A stretch of DNA of 63,328 nucleotides from Candidatus Gastranaerophilales bacterium (GCA_947624975.1 CANQMP010000009.1:1-63328), one strand, 5' to 3'; shown: positions 36,810-46,319, counted from the stretch's first letter. Notes: generated from the sequence alone by a model not told the origin. Translations and numbers: made by a program.

Positions 36810-38093
36810 ATGAAATTTATTGATAAATCAAAAATAAGAGTCGTGTCAGGACGCGGCGGTAACGGAATGGTTGCGTGGCGTCGGGAAAAATATGTTGATA
36901 AAGGCGGACCGGCTGGCGGTGACGGCGGTTCAGGCGGTGATGTTTATCTAATTGCCGATGAAAATATGTCAACCCTGATGGATTTCAAGCACAAATCCGT
37001 TTTCAAAGCCGAAGCGGGCGAAAACGGCGGAATAAAAAACATGCACGGGCGTTGTGCAAAGGATTTATACATAAAAGTTCCCGTCGGAACGGTTGTCATT
37101 GATGTTAAAACAGGCAGCATAATCGCCGATTTAACCCGACATGAACAAAAGGTTCTTGCGGCAAAGGGAGGCAGAGGCGGCAGAGGCAACGCACGATTTG
37201 CAACCGCCCAAAAACGAGCTCCTCAATTCTGCGAACCCGGAGAACCGCCGATTGAACGTGAATTATTTCTGGAATTAAAGCTTATAGCCGATGTAGGGCT
37301 TTTGGGTATGCCAAACGCAGGTAAATCAACGCTTATAAGCAGAATAAGTTCCGCAAAACCCAAAATTGCGGATTATCCGTTTACAACACTTGTTCCAAAC
37401 CTCGGTGTAGTAAGGAAACATTCAGGTGACGGGTACGTTGTTGCCGATATTCCGGGGTTAATTGAGGGTGCATCGGAGGGCGTCGGCTTGGGACACGATT
37501 TTTTACGGCATGTGGAAAGATGCAGATTTCTCGTTCACCTCGTCGATTTGACGGAAGAAAACCCCATTGAAAATTACAAAAAAATTAATTTTGAGCTGAA
37601 AAAATATTCGCAGCATCTTGCAAATCTTTATCAGATAGTCGCACTTAACAAAATTGACGCGGTTAATGATGAGAAAAAAACGAAGCTTCTTGACGAATTT
37701 AAAAAACTTAACCCCGGTGTTTTTGAAATTTCCGCCGTAACAGGTGAAAACTTAGACAAATTAACCGATTTTATGGGCTTAAAGGTTGATGAAATTCCCA
37801 AACCCGAATATCAGCTTGTCGTTGAAGAAGATTTAGGCGCGTATAACAATGATGACAGTGCATTTGAAATATACAAAGCTGCCAAAGATGTTTACATAAT
37901 TCAAGGCGGAAAAATTGAGCGAATTGCGGGCGTAACCGATGAACGCAACTCCGAACAGGTAATTCGTTTCCAAAACATTATGAAAGGAATGGGAGTATTT
38001 GAGGAGTTATCCAAAAAAGGCATTAAAGACGGCGACACAATTATCATCGGAAATTTGGAATTCGTTTTTTACGCCGATGAAATGTACGGATAA
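36810..38093 (+). CDS. obgE: GTPase ObgE/CgtA
   Basis: A 427-residue ribosome-assembly GTPase. The Gly-rich Obg fold (VVSGRGGNGMVAWRRE, GGPAGGDGGSGGDVYL) fills residues 1-158. The G domain has GMPNAGKSTL (G1), PFTTLVP (G2), DIPGLIEGA (G3), NKID (G4) and SAVTG (G5). A C-terminal OCT domain follows from about 340. Divergent from tsaD with only 33 bases between starts. No Shine-Dalgarno; TATAAA ends four bases before the ATG. Confidence 0.97.
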   Translation: MKFIDKSKIRVVSGRGGNGMVAWRREKYVDKGGPAGGDGGSGGDVYLIADENMSTLMDFKHKSVFKAEAGENGGIKNMHGRCAKDLYIKVPVGTVVIDVKTGSIIADLTRHEQKVLAAKGGRGGRGNARFATAQKRAPQFCEPGEPPIERELFLELKLIADVGLLGMPNAGKSTLISRISSAKPKIADYPFTTLVPNLGVVRKHSGDGYVVADIPGLIEGASEGVGLGHDFLRHVERCRFLVHLVDLTEENPIENYKKINFELKKYSQHLANLYQIVALNKIDAVNDEKKTKLLDEFKKLNPGVFEISAVTGENLDKLTDFMGLKVDEIPKPEYQLVVEEDLGAYNNDDSAFEIYKAAKDVYIIQGGKIERIAGVTDERNSEQVIRFQNIMKGMGVFEELSKKGIKDGDTIIIGNLEFVFYADEMYG

Positions 38094-38120
38094 ATACTTG
38101 TTTTTTCAAATATTATTATC

Positions 38121-38126
38121 TATAAT
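38121..38126 (+). promoter_or_regulatory. -10 element of a leaderless gene
   Basis: TATAAT exactly six bases before ATG 38133, with no ribosome site between. Confidence 0.6.
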
Positions 38127-38132
38127 AGACCT

Positions 38133-39434
38133 ATGAAATGTTACAAGGCTAAATGGATTTTAACATCTGCGGGAAATGTTCTTGAGGATTATGCAGTCGT
38201 TGTGGATGAAGGTAAATTCGTCGACATAATTCCGCATTCCGACGTTAATTTTGACGAAAAGTACATCAAAGATTTCGGCAATTCCGTTATAACCGCGGGA
38301 TTTATTGATTTGCTTACACAATATCAGTATACGGATATTCTTGAAGCCGTACCGCAAGATTTCAAAAGCAAATTAAAAGAATTTTTCAAAATCGTTTCGC
38401 TCAAATACACTTTTGCAGGCGTCAGACAGGATAATTATTCCCGCAAATGGGCAGGAATTCTGAGCAGATACTTTGTTCTCGACAGAAATCATAAGATAAA
38501 TTCCTTTAAACACGGGGTTATTGAAAGTATTAAAGCCGGAACAACTTGTGTTGCACAGGTTTCAAAAGAGTTTAAATATTTTGAAATTATTAACAAACTT
38601 CCGATAAAAAATTATCTTTTCTTTGAAGTTTTCGCCGACAGCAAAGACAGCAGCAAAAAAACTTTCAAAAATCTCAGAGCAAAAGTTGAAGATTTAGTTC
38701 TTCATAAGGGTGAAAACACTCATATCGGCATAATGATGAATTCGATTTCGGGTGTTCACAGAAAACTCTGGGCATTGTTTTCAAAATACTGCCGTAAGCA
38801 CAACATGCTTATTATGACTCGCTTTGCGGAATCTCAGGATGAAATGGAGTGGCTGGAACACGGATTTTCCGATATTGATTTACTCCACAAATTTATGGGA
38901 ATGCACAAAATCAGCCCCTATGAAAAAGACCTTTCGCCCGTTCAGTATTTGAACAATTTGAAAGTCTTATCGAAAAATGTTTTGGCTGCAAATGCTTGTT
39001 ACGACGCCGATGAACTCAGGGAGCTGGCTCAAACGGGTGCGAAGTTTATCTATCAACCGCACTACAGTGAAGAAATTTGCAACAGAAAACTTGATTTTGA
39101 AATGGTTATGAAATGTTTTCCGCAGAATTTCGGATTATCCACCCAAAGTTTTACTAACAACAGAAGTTTCAGCCTGCTAAAACTCGCCGACAGCTTAAAC
39201 AGCGGACTTCCTATTGAAGAATTAATCAAATATATTACCATCTGTCCCGCAAAAATTTTGCGGTTAGAAAGTTCTACAGGCTCAATAGAAAAGGGCAAAG
39301 ATGCGGATTTCAACGTATTTAAGCTCTCAGACGGCGAAGATTATAATGCAATACTTAAAAACCCGATACCGTACGCCGTTTACGGCAAAGGCAAAAAACT
39401 TGTGAAGGACGGAAATTTAAGGTTCAGCTTATGA
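38133..39434 (+). CDS. Amidohydrolase-family protein lacking the metal ligands
   Basis: A 433-residue protein with the amidohydrolase outline of the ATZ/TRZ-guanine deaminase type: the N-terminal beta sandwich (KAKWILTSAGNVLEDYAVVV), VITAGFIDL, and the C-terminal ILRLESSTGSIEKGKDADF. Yet the usual ligands are gone. The HxH after PGFxxxH is replaced by LLTQYQYTD, the barrel His position by NACYDADEL, and the (G)TD of the last ligand by LSTQSFTNN. So it is either a pseudoenzyme or a very different catalyst. It begins leaderless (TATAAT-N6-ATG) and overlaps yjbQ by ATGA. The shared transcript yjbQ-folC hints at folate or cofactor housekeeping but proves nothing. Confidence 0.8.
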   Translation: MKCYKAKWILTSAGNVLEDYAVVVDEGKFVDIIPHSDVNFDEKYIKDFGNSVITAGFIDLLTQYQYTDILEAVPQDFKSKLKEFFKIVSLKYTFAGVRQDNYSRKWAGILSRYFVLDRNHKINSFKHGVIESIKAGTTCVAQVSKEFKYFEIINKLPIKNYLFFEVFADSKDSSKKTFKNLRAKVEDLVLHKGENTHIGIMMNSISGVHRKLWALFSKYCRKHNMLIMTRFAESQDEMEWLEHGFSDIDLLHKFMGMHKISPYEKDLSPVQYLNNLKVLSKNVLAANACYDADELRELAQTGAKFIYQPHYSEEICNRKLDFEMVMKCFPQNFGLSTQSFTNNRSFSLLKLADSLNSGLPIEELIKYITICPAKILRLESSTGSIEKGKDADFNVFKLSDGEDYNAILKNPIPYAVYGKGKKLVKDGNLRFSL

Positions 39435-39847
39435 CAGTAATTAACGATAAATTTACGGTAAATACAAAGGGAAATTCCGATATTACAGACATTACTCAGA
39501 TGGTTAAACACTCCGTTTACAGCCATTCTCTGCAAAATGCGGTTGTGCATGTTTACGTTGCGGGAAGCACGGTATCTGTTACCAATATTGAATTTGAACC
39601 GGGTTTGCTTGTGGACTTGCCCGAAGCACTTGAAAAAATTGCACCGTCGGATGCGGAGTATCATCACGATGCAATGTGGCATGACGGCAACGGTTACGCA
39701 CATGTAAGAGCTTCTATCATCGGTAATTCAACAATGGTACCGCTAATTGACGGAGCTTTACAGCTCGGACAGTGGCAGCAAATAGTTTTAGTCGATTTTG
39801 ACAACAAAGCAAGAACAAGAACGGTTTATGTCCAAATTGTGTACTGA
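39431..39847 (+). CDS. YjbQ family protein (UPF0047, secondary thiamine-phosphate synthase type)
   Basis: A 138-residue protein with the family core EYHHDAMWHDGNGYAHVRAS and QIVLVDFDNKARTRTVYVQI. Family members have weak thiamine-phosphate synthase activity in vitro, but their true role is unsettled. Starts in an ATGA overlap with the amidohydrolase-like gene. Confidence 0.92.
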   Translation: MTVINDKFTVNTKGNSDITDITQMVKHSVYSHSLQNAVVHVYVAGSTVSVTNIEFEPGLLVDLPEALEKIAPSDAEYHHDAMWHDGNGYAHVRASIIGNSTMVPLIDGALQLGQWQQIVLVDFDNKARTRTVYVQIVY

Positions 39848-39848
39848 T

Positions 39849-41006
39849 ATGAATTACGATGACACTTTAAAACTCTTAACCTCAAAGGGTAAATTTTATA
39901 TAAACCTCGGACTTGAAAGGATTTCCAAAGTCTTAGAGCTTTTGGGCAGTCCGCAGGACGGGCTGAAATGTATTCATGTTGCGGGAACTAACGGTAAAGG
40001 TTCAGTTTGTGCAATAATTTCAGCTATTCTTGAAAATGCGGGAATAAAAACCGGACTTTACACAAGCCCGCACATTTTCAAGTACAACGAACGCATAAAA
40101 ATTAACGGCAAAGACATTTCTGATGAAGATTTTTGCAAATACACAGAAAAAATTTGCAAAATCGCCGATGAAAATGAAATTCATCTGACAGAATTTGAAA
40201 TTCTTACAGCCGTAATGTTTAAATATTTTTTCGACAATAATGTAGAAGTTGTTGTTCTGGAAACGGGGCTTGGCGGACGATTTGATGCAACAAACGTTAT
40301 CAAATCAAATCTCTGTGCGATAATTACCCACATAGATTTAGACCACACGGAGCGTTTGGGCAAAACCAAAGGCGAAATAGCGTTTGAAAAAGCGGGAATT
40401 ATAAAACCGGACTGCCCGATATTCACAAGCGAAGGCTACGAAGAAATTAAGGATAAAGCGGATGAATGTAATTCACTGTTTTCGCTTGTTCCGCTGTTTG
40501 AAAACACGGAAAACCTTTCGCTTAAAGGCACATGCCAGACGGAAAACCTTTCGCTCGCACTTGCTGCTGTCAGATTTTTGTTTCCGCAAATAAGCGAGGA
40601 TTTAATACAGTCGGCTTTAAAAAAAGTTAAACATCCGTGCAGATTTCAGATTTGCCGAAACGACCTGATAGTTGATGCCTCGCACAACCCGAACGGAATT
40701 CTCGCACTCAAAGAAAGCTTGGATTTGTATTATCCGAATAAAAAACGCTGTTTTGTTTTCGGATGTTTGAGAAATAAAGATTACACGCAGATGATGAAAA
40801 TTCTTTTTTCAAAGGGCGATGAAATTTATTTTTATCATTTTGCAAACCCGAATTCATGCACCGTTGACGAACTTCGATCCGCCTGCAAATTCCCGTCAAA
40901 AATTTTCAAATCTTTAGACGAGCTTGACAAAGACCGATTAAAGATAGTTTGCGGTTCGTTTTACATGTTGAATGAAATTATTCCGCAATCTCTTGTTCTT
41001 TCGTGA
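39849..41006 (+). CDS. folC: Folylpolyglutamate / dihydrofolate synthase
   Basis: A 385-residue Mur-ligase-like enzyme adding glutamate to folates. It shows KFYINLGLERI, the P-loop HVAGTNGKGSVCA, LYTSPHIFKYNERI, ETGLGGRFDATN, ITHIDLDHTERLG, and the C-terminal LIVDASHNPNG. It is shorter than the ~420 residues common for FolC. ATG 39849 fits homologous starts; ATG 39828 is an alternative. Its last 29 bases overlap the convergent glycosyltransferase. Confidence 0.93.
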   Translation: MNYDDTLKLLTSKGKFYINLGLERISKVLELLGSPQDGLKCIHVAGTNGKGSVCAIISAILENAGIKTGLYTSPHIFKYNERIKINGKDISDEDFCKYTEKICKIADENEIHLTEFEILTAVMFKYFFDNNVEVVVLETGLGGRFDATNVIKSNLCAIITHIDLDHTERLGKTKGEIAFEKAGIIKPDCPIFTSEGYEEIKDKADECNSLFSLVPLFENTENLSLKGTCQTENLSLALAAVRFLFPQISEDLIQSALKKVKHPCRFQICRNDLIVDASHNPNGILALKESLDLYYPNKKRCFVFGCLRNKDYTQMMKILFSKGDEIYFYHFANPNSCTVDELRSACKFPSKIFKSLDELDKDRLKIVCGSFYMLNEIIPQSLVLS

Positions 41007-42543
41007 TTTCATTGATTAAATTAGTCAATTCAGCCGGTTCAAAGTCCGAACATGAATTCCAAATCAAAGTCGCACGGCGTTCCTTGATGGACGGACTCGG
41101 ATAATCACTGTCACAGAAACCTTTCAAAAGGTTTGAAGAACCGTCAACATCTGTCGTGTAATACTTACAGCAGCTGCAAATCTTCAAAACAAAACCGTAA
41201 TCGTAAAGTTTCTGTCTGATTTCCTGCAAAGCATCTATCATTCTAAGATATCTGTCGGTGACAAATTTTTTATTTTTATATAAGAATTTTATTTTTGAAA
41301 GCCCGCCTTCCGAAATAAATTCCACCGTACAAGGTAATTCTCTGCCTTCGGCATCCGCAACAAACGCATCAATACTGAGTTTTTGGGTATCGTCAGGCAG
41401 TTCTTCCCTTTGAGCAATTTTATTTCTGACTAATCTCACAGGCGGAAGGTTTTTCACAATATGGCACAGCGAATATATCGGATACAAGCACAAAAGCCCG
41501 ACTTCCTTGAGCGTAAGCCTTGAATTTATAATACTTATACCAAATCCCGCAAGCAAAATAAGCAGCGTGAAAACTACAATTTTAAAATCAACAAAGAAAT
41601 AATATCTGTAAGAGTGCTTAATTATTATTGCGTAAATCAATGCCAAAAGCCAAATATTGGGATTTAAGAGTGAAAATGTGTGTTCCGCAAAAACAAAGTT
41701 TTTCGACCAAATCCTTGTAAAACAGTCTTTAAAAAGATTTAATCTTGCAGAAAGCCTAGGTTTGCGAAACTCGTAATTTGCCGTATCCACGTAAGTTTGA
41801 ATATTCGGATTAAAAATACATGGACATCCGACTTTTGACAAAAGCATGCTGTATTTCAGCTCAGTATTAATGTCTTTAAAATCAACCGCCCCGATTTCAT
41901 CAACGACATTTTTTTTGATAACAAAAATTCCCGAATCGGCAATAGAAGCCAAACCAAAAAGCGAACGGGATTTTCTGAGAAAATTCATGTGATATTTTTG
42001 ATATACGGCCTTAATTTTATCAACAAGCCCGAAATTATCGGTAAGCATAAGGGTTTCACCGCTAAGAGCACTGTTTTTGACTAATCCTGCATTAACCGAA
42101 GCCAAAAAGTTTGCGGGAATACTTCTGTCAGCATCAGCAAAAACGTAAGCGTCAATAGTGGAATCCTCTTTCAGCCTTTCGACAAGCATGGAAACTGCTT
42201 GATCCTTGCCGACGGTTCCGACATCTTTAATGTTTATAAGATTTACAAAACTTTCCTGTTCAAAAAGCTGTTCCGAGCCGTCCGAACAATTATCAAGAAT
42301 TACAAACACCCTGAAATTGTTTACGGGATAATCCTGCATTTTGAGTTCTTTTATAAGATTTTCCAGCGCAGGCTTGTTGTTTCTCGCATAAATAACGACT
42401 GCAAGATTAATTTTATCAGCATATTGAGCGTACCTTTTTTCAATTCTAAAAGGCTTGTCGTTCAAACTTCTCGAAGCTAAAATCATGAAATAAAACGAAT
42501 AAATCGCAACATATATAAATAAAATATCTAAAATGAATTCCAT
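40978..42543 (-). CDS. Membrane glycosyltransferase family 2 with Cys-rich tail
   Basis: A 521-residue protein. An N-terminal helix (FILDILFIYVAIYSFYFMIL) is followed by a GT2 domain: VVIYARNN, FVILDNCSDGSE, and the DxD motif FADADRS near residue 137. Further membrane helices lie at about 293-345 (NIWLLALIYAIIIKH, IVVFTLLILLAGFG). From about residue 400 an extra soluble domain includes a Cys cluster KICSCCKYY, GFCDSDYP and WNSCSDFEP, which could bind zinc or an Fe-S cluster. This tail is unusual for GT2. It probably builds or exports a surface polysaccharide. Strong ribosome site GAAGGGGA. Confidence 0.85.
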   Translation of the reverse strand: MEFILDILFIYVAIYSFYFMILASRSLNDKPFRIEKRYAQYADKINLAVVIYARNNKPALENLIKELKMQDYPVNNFRVFVILDNCSDGSEQLFEQESFVNLINIKDVGTVGKDQAVSMLVERLKEDSTIDAYVFADADRSIPANFLASVNAGLVKNSALSGETLMLTDNFGLVDKIKAVYQKYHMNFLRKSRSLFGLASIADSGIFVIKKNVVDEIGAVDFKDINTELKYSMLLSKVGCPCIFNPNIQTYVDTANYEFRKPRLSARLNLFKDCFTRIWSKNFVFAEHTFSLLNPNIWLLALIYAIIIKHSYRYYFFVDFKIVVFTLLILLAGFGISIINSRLTLKEVGLLCLYPIYSLCHIVKNLPPVRLVRNKIAQREELPDDTQKLSIDAFVADAEGRELPCTVEFISEGGLSKIKFLYKNKKFVTDRYLRMIDALQEIRQKLYDYGFVLKICSCCKYYTTDVDGSSNLLKGFCDSDYPSPSIKERRATLIWNSCSDFEPAELTNLINEITKEQEIAE

Positions 42544-42686
42544 AACATTCCCCTTCAGGCAACATGTTATAGAAAAAAAGAAAAAAAATCCATTTAATGT
42601 AAATAAAGATTAATTTTAAATCATGCTCCGTCACTTTTTTAGCCTGATGACTAATGCGTGAATCAGGCGTAAAATCAGGCTAACTC

Positions 42687-42893
42687 CTAATTTTCTTTCG
42701 TAAATTCAAGAATATCAGAAATATCACAATTAAAATAAATGCATAATTTATTTATAATATCCAAACCAACATTCGTTCTTTTGTTATGAATAATTTCCGA
42801 AAGTATTGATGAGCTTATACCCGTAGCGCGATGAACGGCAGCAGCGGTCGTGTCATTATCCCAAAGTAATTGTCTAAGTTTAATTTTAATCAT
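42687..42893 (-). CDS. XRE-family HTH regulator A of a paralogous pair (68 aa)
   Basis: One HTH domain: IKLRQLLWDNDTTAAAVHRA, TGISSSILSEIIHNKR, LDIINKLCIYFNCDISDIL. It is closely similar over its length to the protein at 43123. TATAAT (42900-42905, minus strand) ends six bases before the ATG, and no ribosome site is seen. Confidence 0.87.
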   Translation of the reverse strand: MIKIKLRQLLWDNDTTAAAVHRATGISSSILSEIIHNKRTNVGLDIINKLCIYFNCDISDILEFTKEN

Positions 42894-43019
42894 TTATACA
42901 TTATAAAATGATTATTTATAATATTGACAAATTATTTAATATAATATATTATTATATAAAATATTATATGAATATTTAATATTTTGTATTAATTTGTTAA
43001 AGAAAGGATAAAAAAGTAT

Positions 43020-43052
43020 GAAAAACGATAACATGCACAAATCGCAATGAAA
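43020..43052 (+). pseudogene. Possible gene remnant: start region with ribosome site, 10 codons
   Basis: AAAGGA lies eight bases before an ATG that reads MKNDNMHKSQ and stops. The site looks like a real translation start that has lost its gene, inside a 229-base gap between two XRE paralogues. Alternatively it is a leader peptide. The overlapping 61-codon frame from 43047 has no start signal. Confidence 0.3.
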
Positions 43053-43122
43053 ATTGCATTCACTTCGCGCAAAGTGCTGCAGACGCAGCCCTGTCGAACA
43101 ACAAATGTAAACACAAAACAAT

Positions 43123-43332
43123 TTAATAAACATCGGGAGTATATTGTAATAAATCACATGGCGTGCAATGAAGGTAATTGCAGAGAGTATTTATCGTATC
43201 GAGTTCAATATTTTTACGTTTTCCGTGAATAATTTCCGAGATGGTAGATGTACTTATGCCTGTATCTTTGCTGAGAGCTTTTGCCGTAACAAATCTATCC
43301 CACATTATTTCCCGTAACATAATCTTTATCAT
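43123..43332 (-). CDS. XRE-family HTH regulator B of a paralogous pair (69 aa)
   Basis: One HTH domain: IMLREIMWDRFVTAKALSKD, TGISTSTISEIIHGKR, LDTINTLCNYLHCTPCDLL. It is divergent from the prepilin gene at 43445. TATAAT (43339-43344, minus strand) is six bases from the ATG, so its mRNA should be leaderless. Likely autoregulatory and able to act on the adjoining prepilin promoter. Confidence 0.88.
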   Translation of the reverse strand: MIKIMLREIMWDRFVTAKALSKDTGISTSTISEIIHGKRKNIELDTINTLCNYLHCTPCDLLQYTPDVY

Positions 43333-43362
43333 AAATTTATTATAATAATTTTCGGCGCGGGG

Positions 43363-43391
43363 TTGACAAATGGTACTGTATAAAGTATAAT
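43363..43391 (+). promoter_or_regulatory. Consensus promoter of prepilin copy 3
   Basis: TTGACA (43363-43368), 17-base spacer, TATAAT (43386-43391). Perfect match to the sigma-70 consensus. Confidence 0.9.
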
Positions 43392-43444
43392 AATACTATA
43401 AAGAGTAATTATATGTTGTATAAATTAATATGATGAGGTATAAA

Positions 43445-44158
43445 ATGGCAAATAAAACATTCAAAATTTTGAATAGCGGAATAAACAACAATAATTTCAC
43501 AACTCCTAAAATTAAAGCTTTTACTTTGGCAGAGGTCTTAATCACCCTTGCCATAATAGGTGTGGTTGCCGCATTGACAATTCCGACACTTATACAAAAA
43601 TACAAAAAACATGAAGTTATTTCCAAATTAAAAAAAATATCTTCAGAAATAAGTCAGGCTTATCAGTTAGGTCTGTTAAATGAAAGTTATATCGGCTCAA
43701 ATCCCACAGGCGGATTTAAAGGTGATGATCCTGATTTAGCGGAAGAAATGTTTAAAAGATTTTATCCCAATTTAAAAACATTAAAAATAGAAAAGGGCGA
43801 AAAGGGTGTGTTCGCCTATTTAACGGATGGAATTGTATTATATTTCAGAAAAACTACGGTGTGCAGTAATAAATCCACGGAAGCATGGGGAGGCTGCGCA
43901 TATTTCTTTGCTTGTTTAAATAATAAAGCATGTGACAAGATTAAAGAAAATGAATCTTACGCTAATTTATTCAGAATTGTGGGAAAAGACATTTTTGTTT
44001 TTTATACAGACGGTTCTTTACCGACTTATTCAATAAAAAATTATGACAGAGATACTTTATTGGATTATTGCAAAAAAAATGAATCTATTGAAGCTTGTTC
44101 GTCTTTAATTTATCTTGACGGCTGGGAAATCAAAGACGATTATCCGTTTAAATTCTAA
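43445..44158 (+). CDS. Type IV prepilin-like protein, third copy
   Basis: A 237-residue prepilin: 25-residue leader ending KIKA, then FTLAEVLITLAIIGVVAALT. The head carries several Cys (TVCSNKST, GCAYFFACLNNKAC, LLDYCKKN, EACSSL) and ends with DGWEIKDDYPFKF. Start ATG 43445 is chosen because GAGG precedes it; ATGs at 43430 and 43433 overlap that site. Divergent from XRE regulator B. Confidence 0.88.
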   Translation: MANKTFKILNSGINNNNFTTPKIKAFTLAEVLITLAIIGVVAALTIPTLIQKYKKHEVISKLKKISSEISQAYQLGLLNESYIGSNPTGGFKGDDPDLAEEMFKRFYPNLKTLKIEKGEKGVFAYLTDGIVLYFRKTTVCSNKSTEAWGGCAYFFACLNNKACDKIKENESYANLFRIVGKDIFVFYTDGSLPTYSIKNYDRDTLLDYCKKNESIEACSSLIYLDGWEIKDDYPFKF

Positions 44159-44204
44159 TAAAAATCCGTAAATAAACGTGGCTTTACCTAAGGATTAACT
44201 GAAA

Positions 44205-46202
44205 TTATTCCTCTTTTTCCTTGAGAACATCTGCAAAATGTTTGAGTTTTTCAAGAACAGGATCAGCTTTTGAGTGAATTTCATGTTTGAATTCGGGGTC
44301 GTAATTATGGGCTTTTATTTCAGAATCAATCTTTGATATAAGTGCGTCATGCAAAATTTCGGGAATATTAAGGGCGGTCGGGTTATCACTCGACAGGTTT
44401 TCGTAATACTTATCCAAAAAATCGGAACTTATTCTCGCAGTCCAGTTGTCGGCGTTTTCAGTCCCGGGAATATTATAAATTACATCGGTAATTCCCAAAA
44501 TGTCGTCAAAAGATATCTGAAATTTAGGAGTAGTCAAAAGTTCGGCAAATTTTGCCATAACTATTGCTCTGTCATCATTTTCATACAAATTTTTTTTGTT
44601 TTTTCGGATTTCTTCAATATTTTTTTGCGTATCGTCAGGATTCAGATATTTAGCAAGATATTCACTGTTCCATGATGCCTGACCTCTTGTATATTTAATC
44701 TCTCTGCCGTTTTCATCAGTTCCTTTTCTGTCAGGGTAGCGTATAACGGGAATATTATCGTGACTTCCCAATATAAACCAGTTGTCAGGCTCTTTATTAA
44801 CGACATCCGAAGCCTTTGTCCAGTCCAGATTTGTAATTCTCGGCAGGTTTAGTTCATCATAAACCTTTACAAACCGCGAAGGATAAGAACATAAATCTTC
44901 CCAAATAGGGTCATTCTTTTCAATTCCGTGTTCTGCAAGCACAGGCAAGACCAATTTTTCGATAAGTTTCGGGTAATCCCAGTAATGGTCATATTCTTCA
45001 TTCGGATTTTCAGGGTTTCTCAACTCGGAAATATATTTTTCGACATCTTTTCTTTTCAAATACAAAGGATTATTTATCAAGTCTTCATCTTTAGCGTTTT
45101 TTGAAATAAGATAAGGTTCAACTAATCCCGCGACATGATCTATCCTGAGGTTTTCGCAAAACTCCAGCGCCGATTCGATTTTTTCTCTGATAAATTGACC
45201 GCCGATATTAAGTTCATAATCCGAATTCTTAAAAATCTTTTTCGGGTTAACAACCGGAATATGCCACCTTTGAGAAACTCCGTTTCCTTCATAAGCACCC
45301 ATCTCCCACTCAGGTAAAAAAGCGTCCCTGTAACGCCATTCATCCATCTTTGAACAACCGACAAGCAAATCATTTATGTACTTAAAACCTTGTTCTTCTC
45401 TCCATTTTTTGTGTTCTTTTATCTGTTTTACGGCAAGAAATTGTTCAAATTTGTACCGTTCAATTTCCTCGTTATTGGCAAAATACATTTCGTCGAAACG
45501 TTTGCGGGCTGTGGCATCACCCTTGTTCAAATCCGAAATAAGTTCCCCATCCGATTCCCAGCGCGAAAAATCATCAGTTCCGTAAATATCTGACAAAACT
45601 TTAAAAACACCTTCTTCATCAAGCCTTTTTTCGTTCTTTTCAACGAATTTTTGAAATTCATCATTCAGTTCAACAGCTTGAGGGTCTTGCATTTTTAAAT
45701 TAGTTTTAAAATTTTTATAAGCCTCTTTGAGAGCCGTGTCATAGATTTCGGAAGCTTTTTGAAAATCGGTTTTTGAATAATTTTTTTCGGTTTTGCTAAG
45801 CGGTCGGGTAATTTTTTCATAAGTTTCATGTGACAATATATTGCCGTATTTTTCCGTTGTAAGTTCATCAAGATTTATAAACAACCGATTTTGAGCAAAT
45901 GCAGACGACTTATAAGGCGAATTAACATCTTTTTGAAGTTCTCCTCCGGGACCGAGCTGAATTGAATTAAACCCGTATAAAGATAAAAATTTTATATACT
46001 CTTTAGCTGAATTACCGTATGGAGAGCCTATAAAAGTTTCTCTCATATACGCAGGAAAACACGACCCGTGCGTAATTGACGAACGTTCCTTTGTCCCCAT
46101 TAGCTCATAAGCTTTGTCAACTGCAGAAGCAAGTTCAACTTGCTCTTTCCGAGTCGGGCGCCGTTGAAAACTTGTTGTATAACTTATCCCTGATACGCGC
46201 AT
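44205..46202 (-). CDS. malQ: 4-alpha-glucanotransferase (GH77, amylomaltase-like)
   Basis: A 665-residue GH77 enzyme that moves maltodextrin units, used in glycogen or maltodextrin turnover. Residues near 350 (LRIDHVAGLVEPYL) carry the nucleophile Asp. DPIWEDLCSYP holds the likely acid/base Glu in place of the usual AEDLG. GSHDNIPVIRYPDR and NIPGTENADNWTARI complete the site. It is divergent in the N-terminal half, with a Lys/Glu-rich helical insertion at about 130-250 where typical amylomaltases are shorter. No clear ribosome site or other glycogen genes nearby. Confidence 0.85.
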   Translation of the reverse strand: MRVSGISYTTSFQRRPTRKEQVELASAVDKAYELMGTKERSSITHGSCFPAYMRETFIGSPYGNSAKEYIKFLSLYGFNSIQLGPGGELQKDVNSPYKSSAFAQNRLFINLDELTTEKYGNILSHETYEKITRPLSKTEKNYSKTDFQKASEIYDTALKEAYKNFKTNLKMQDPQAVELNDEFQKFVEKNEKRLDEEGVFKVLSDIYGTDDFSRWESDGELISDLNKGDATARKRFDEMYFANNEEIERYKFEQFLAVKQIKEHKKWREEQGFKYINDLLVGCSKMDEWRYRDAFLPEWEMGAYEGNGVSQRWHIPVVNPKKIFKNSDYELNIGGQFIREKIESALEFCENLRIDHVAGLVEPYLISKNAKDEDLINNPLYLKRKDVEKYISELRNPENPNEEYDHYWDYPKLIEKLVLPVLAEHGIEKNDPIWEDLCSYPSRFVKVYDELNLPRITNLDWTKASDVVNKEPDNWFILGSHDNIPVIRYPDRKGTDENGREIKYTRGQASWNSEYLAKYLNPDDTQKNIEEIRKNKKNLYENDDRAIVMAKFAELLTTPKFQISFDDILGITDVIYNIPGTENADNWTARISSDFLDKYYENLSSDNPTALNIPEILHDALISKIDSEIKAHNYDPEFKHEIHSKADPVLEKLKHFADVLKEKEE

Positions 46203-46319
46203 ACTTCAGAATTAACTTTCCGTCCTAAAAAAGAACTAAATCTATCCCCATCAAATGAATATTTATATTATTAAACGCTGAAAAACGAAAAACAAGTATT
46301 TGCAATCTTTTGTAAAATA

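Noticed and set aside
43047-43232. 61-codon ORF between and over the XRE genes
   Set aside because: No ribosome site or -10 at N6, and it is mostly antisense to the well-supported XRE gene at 43123.
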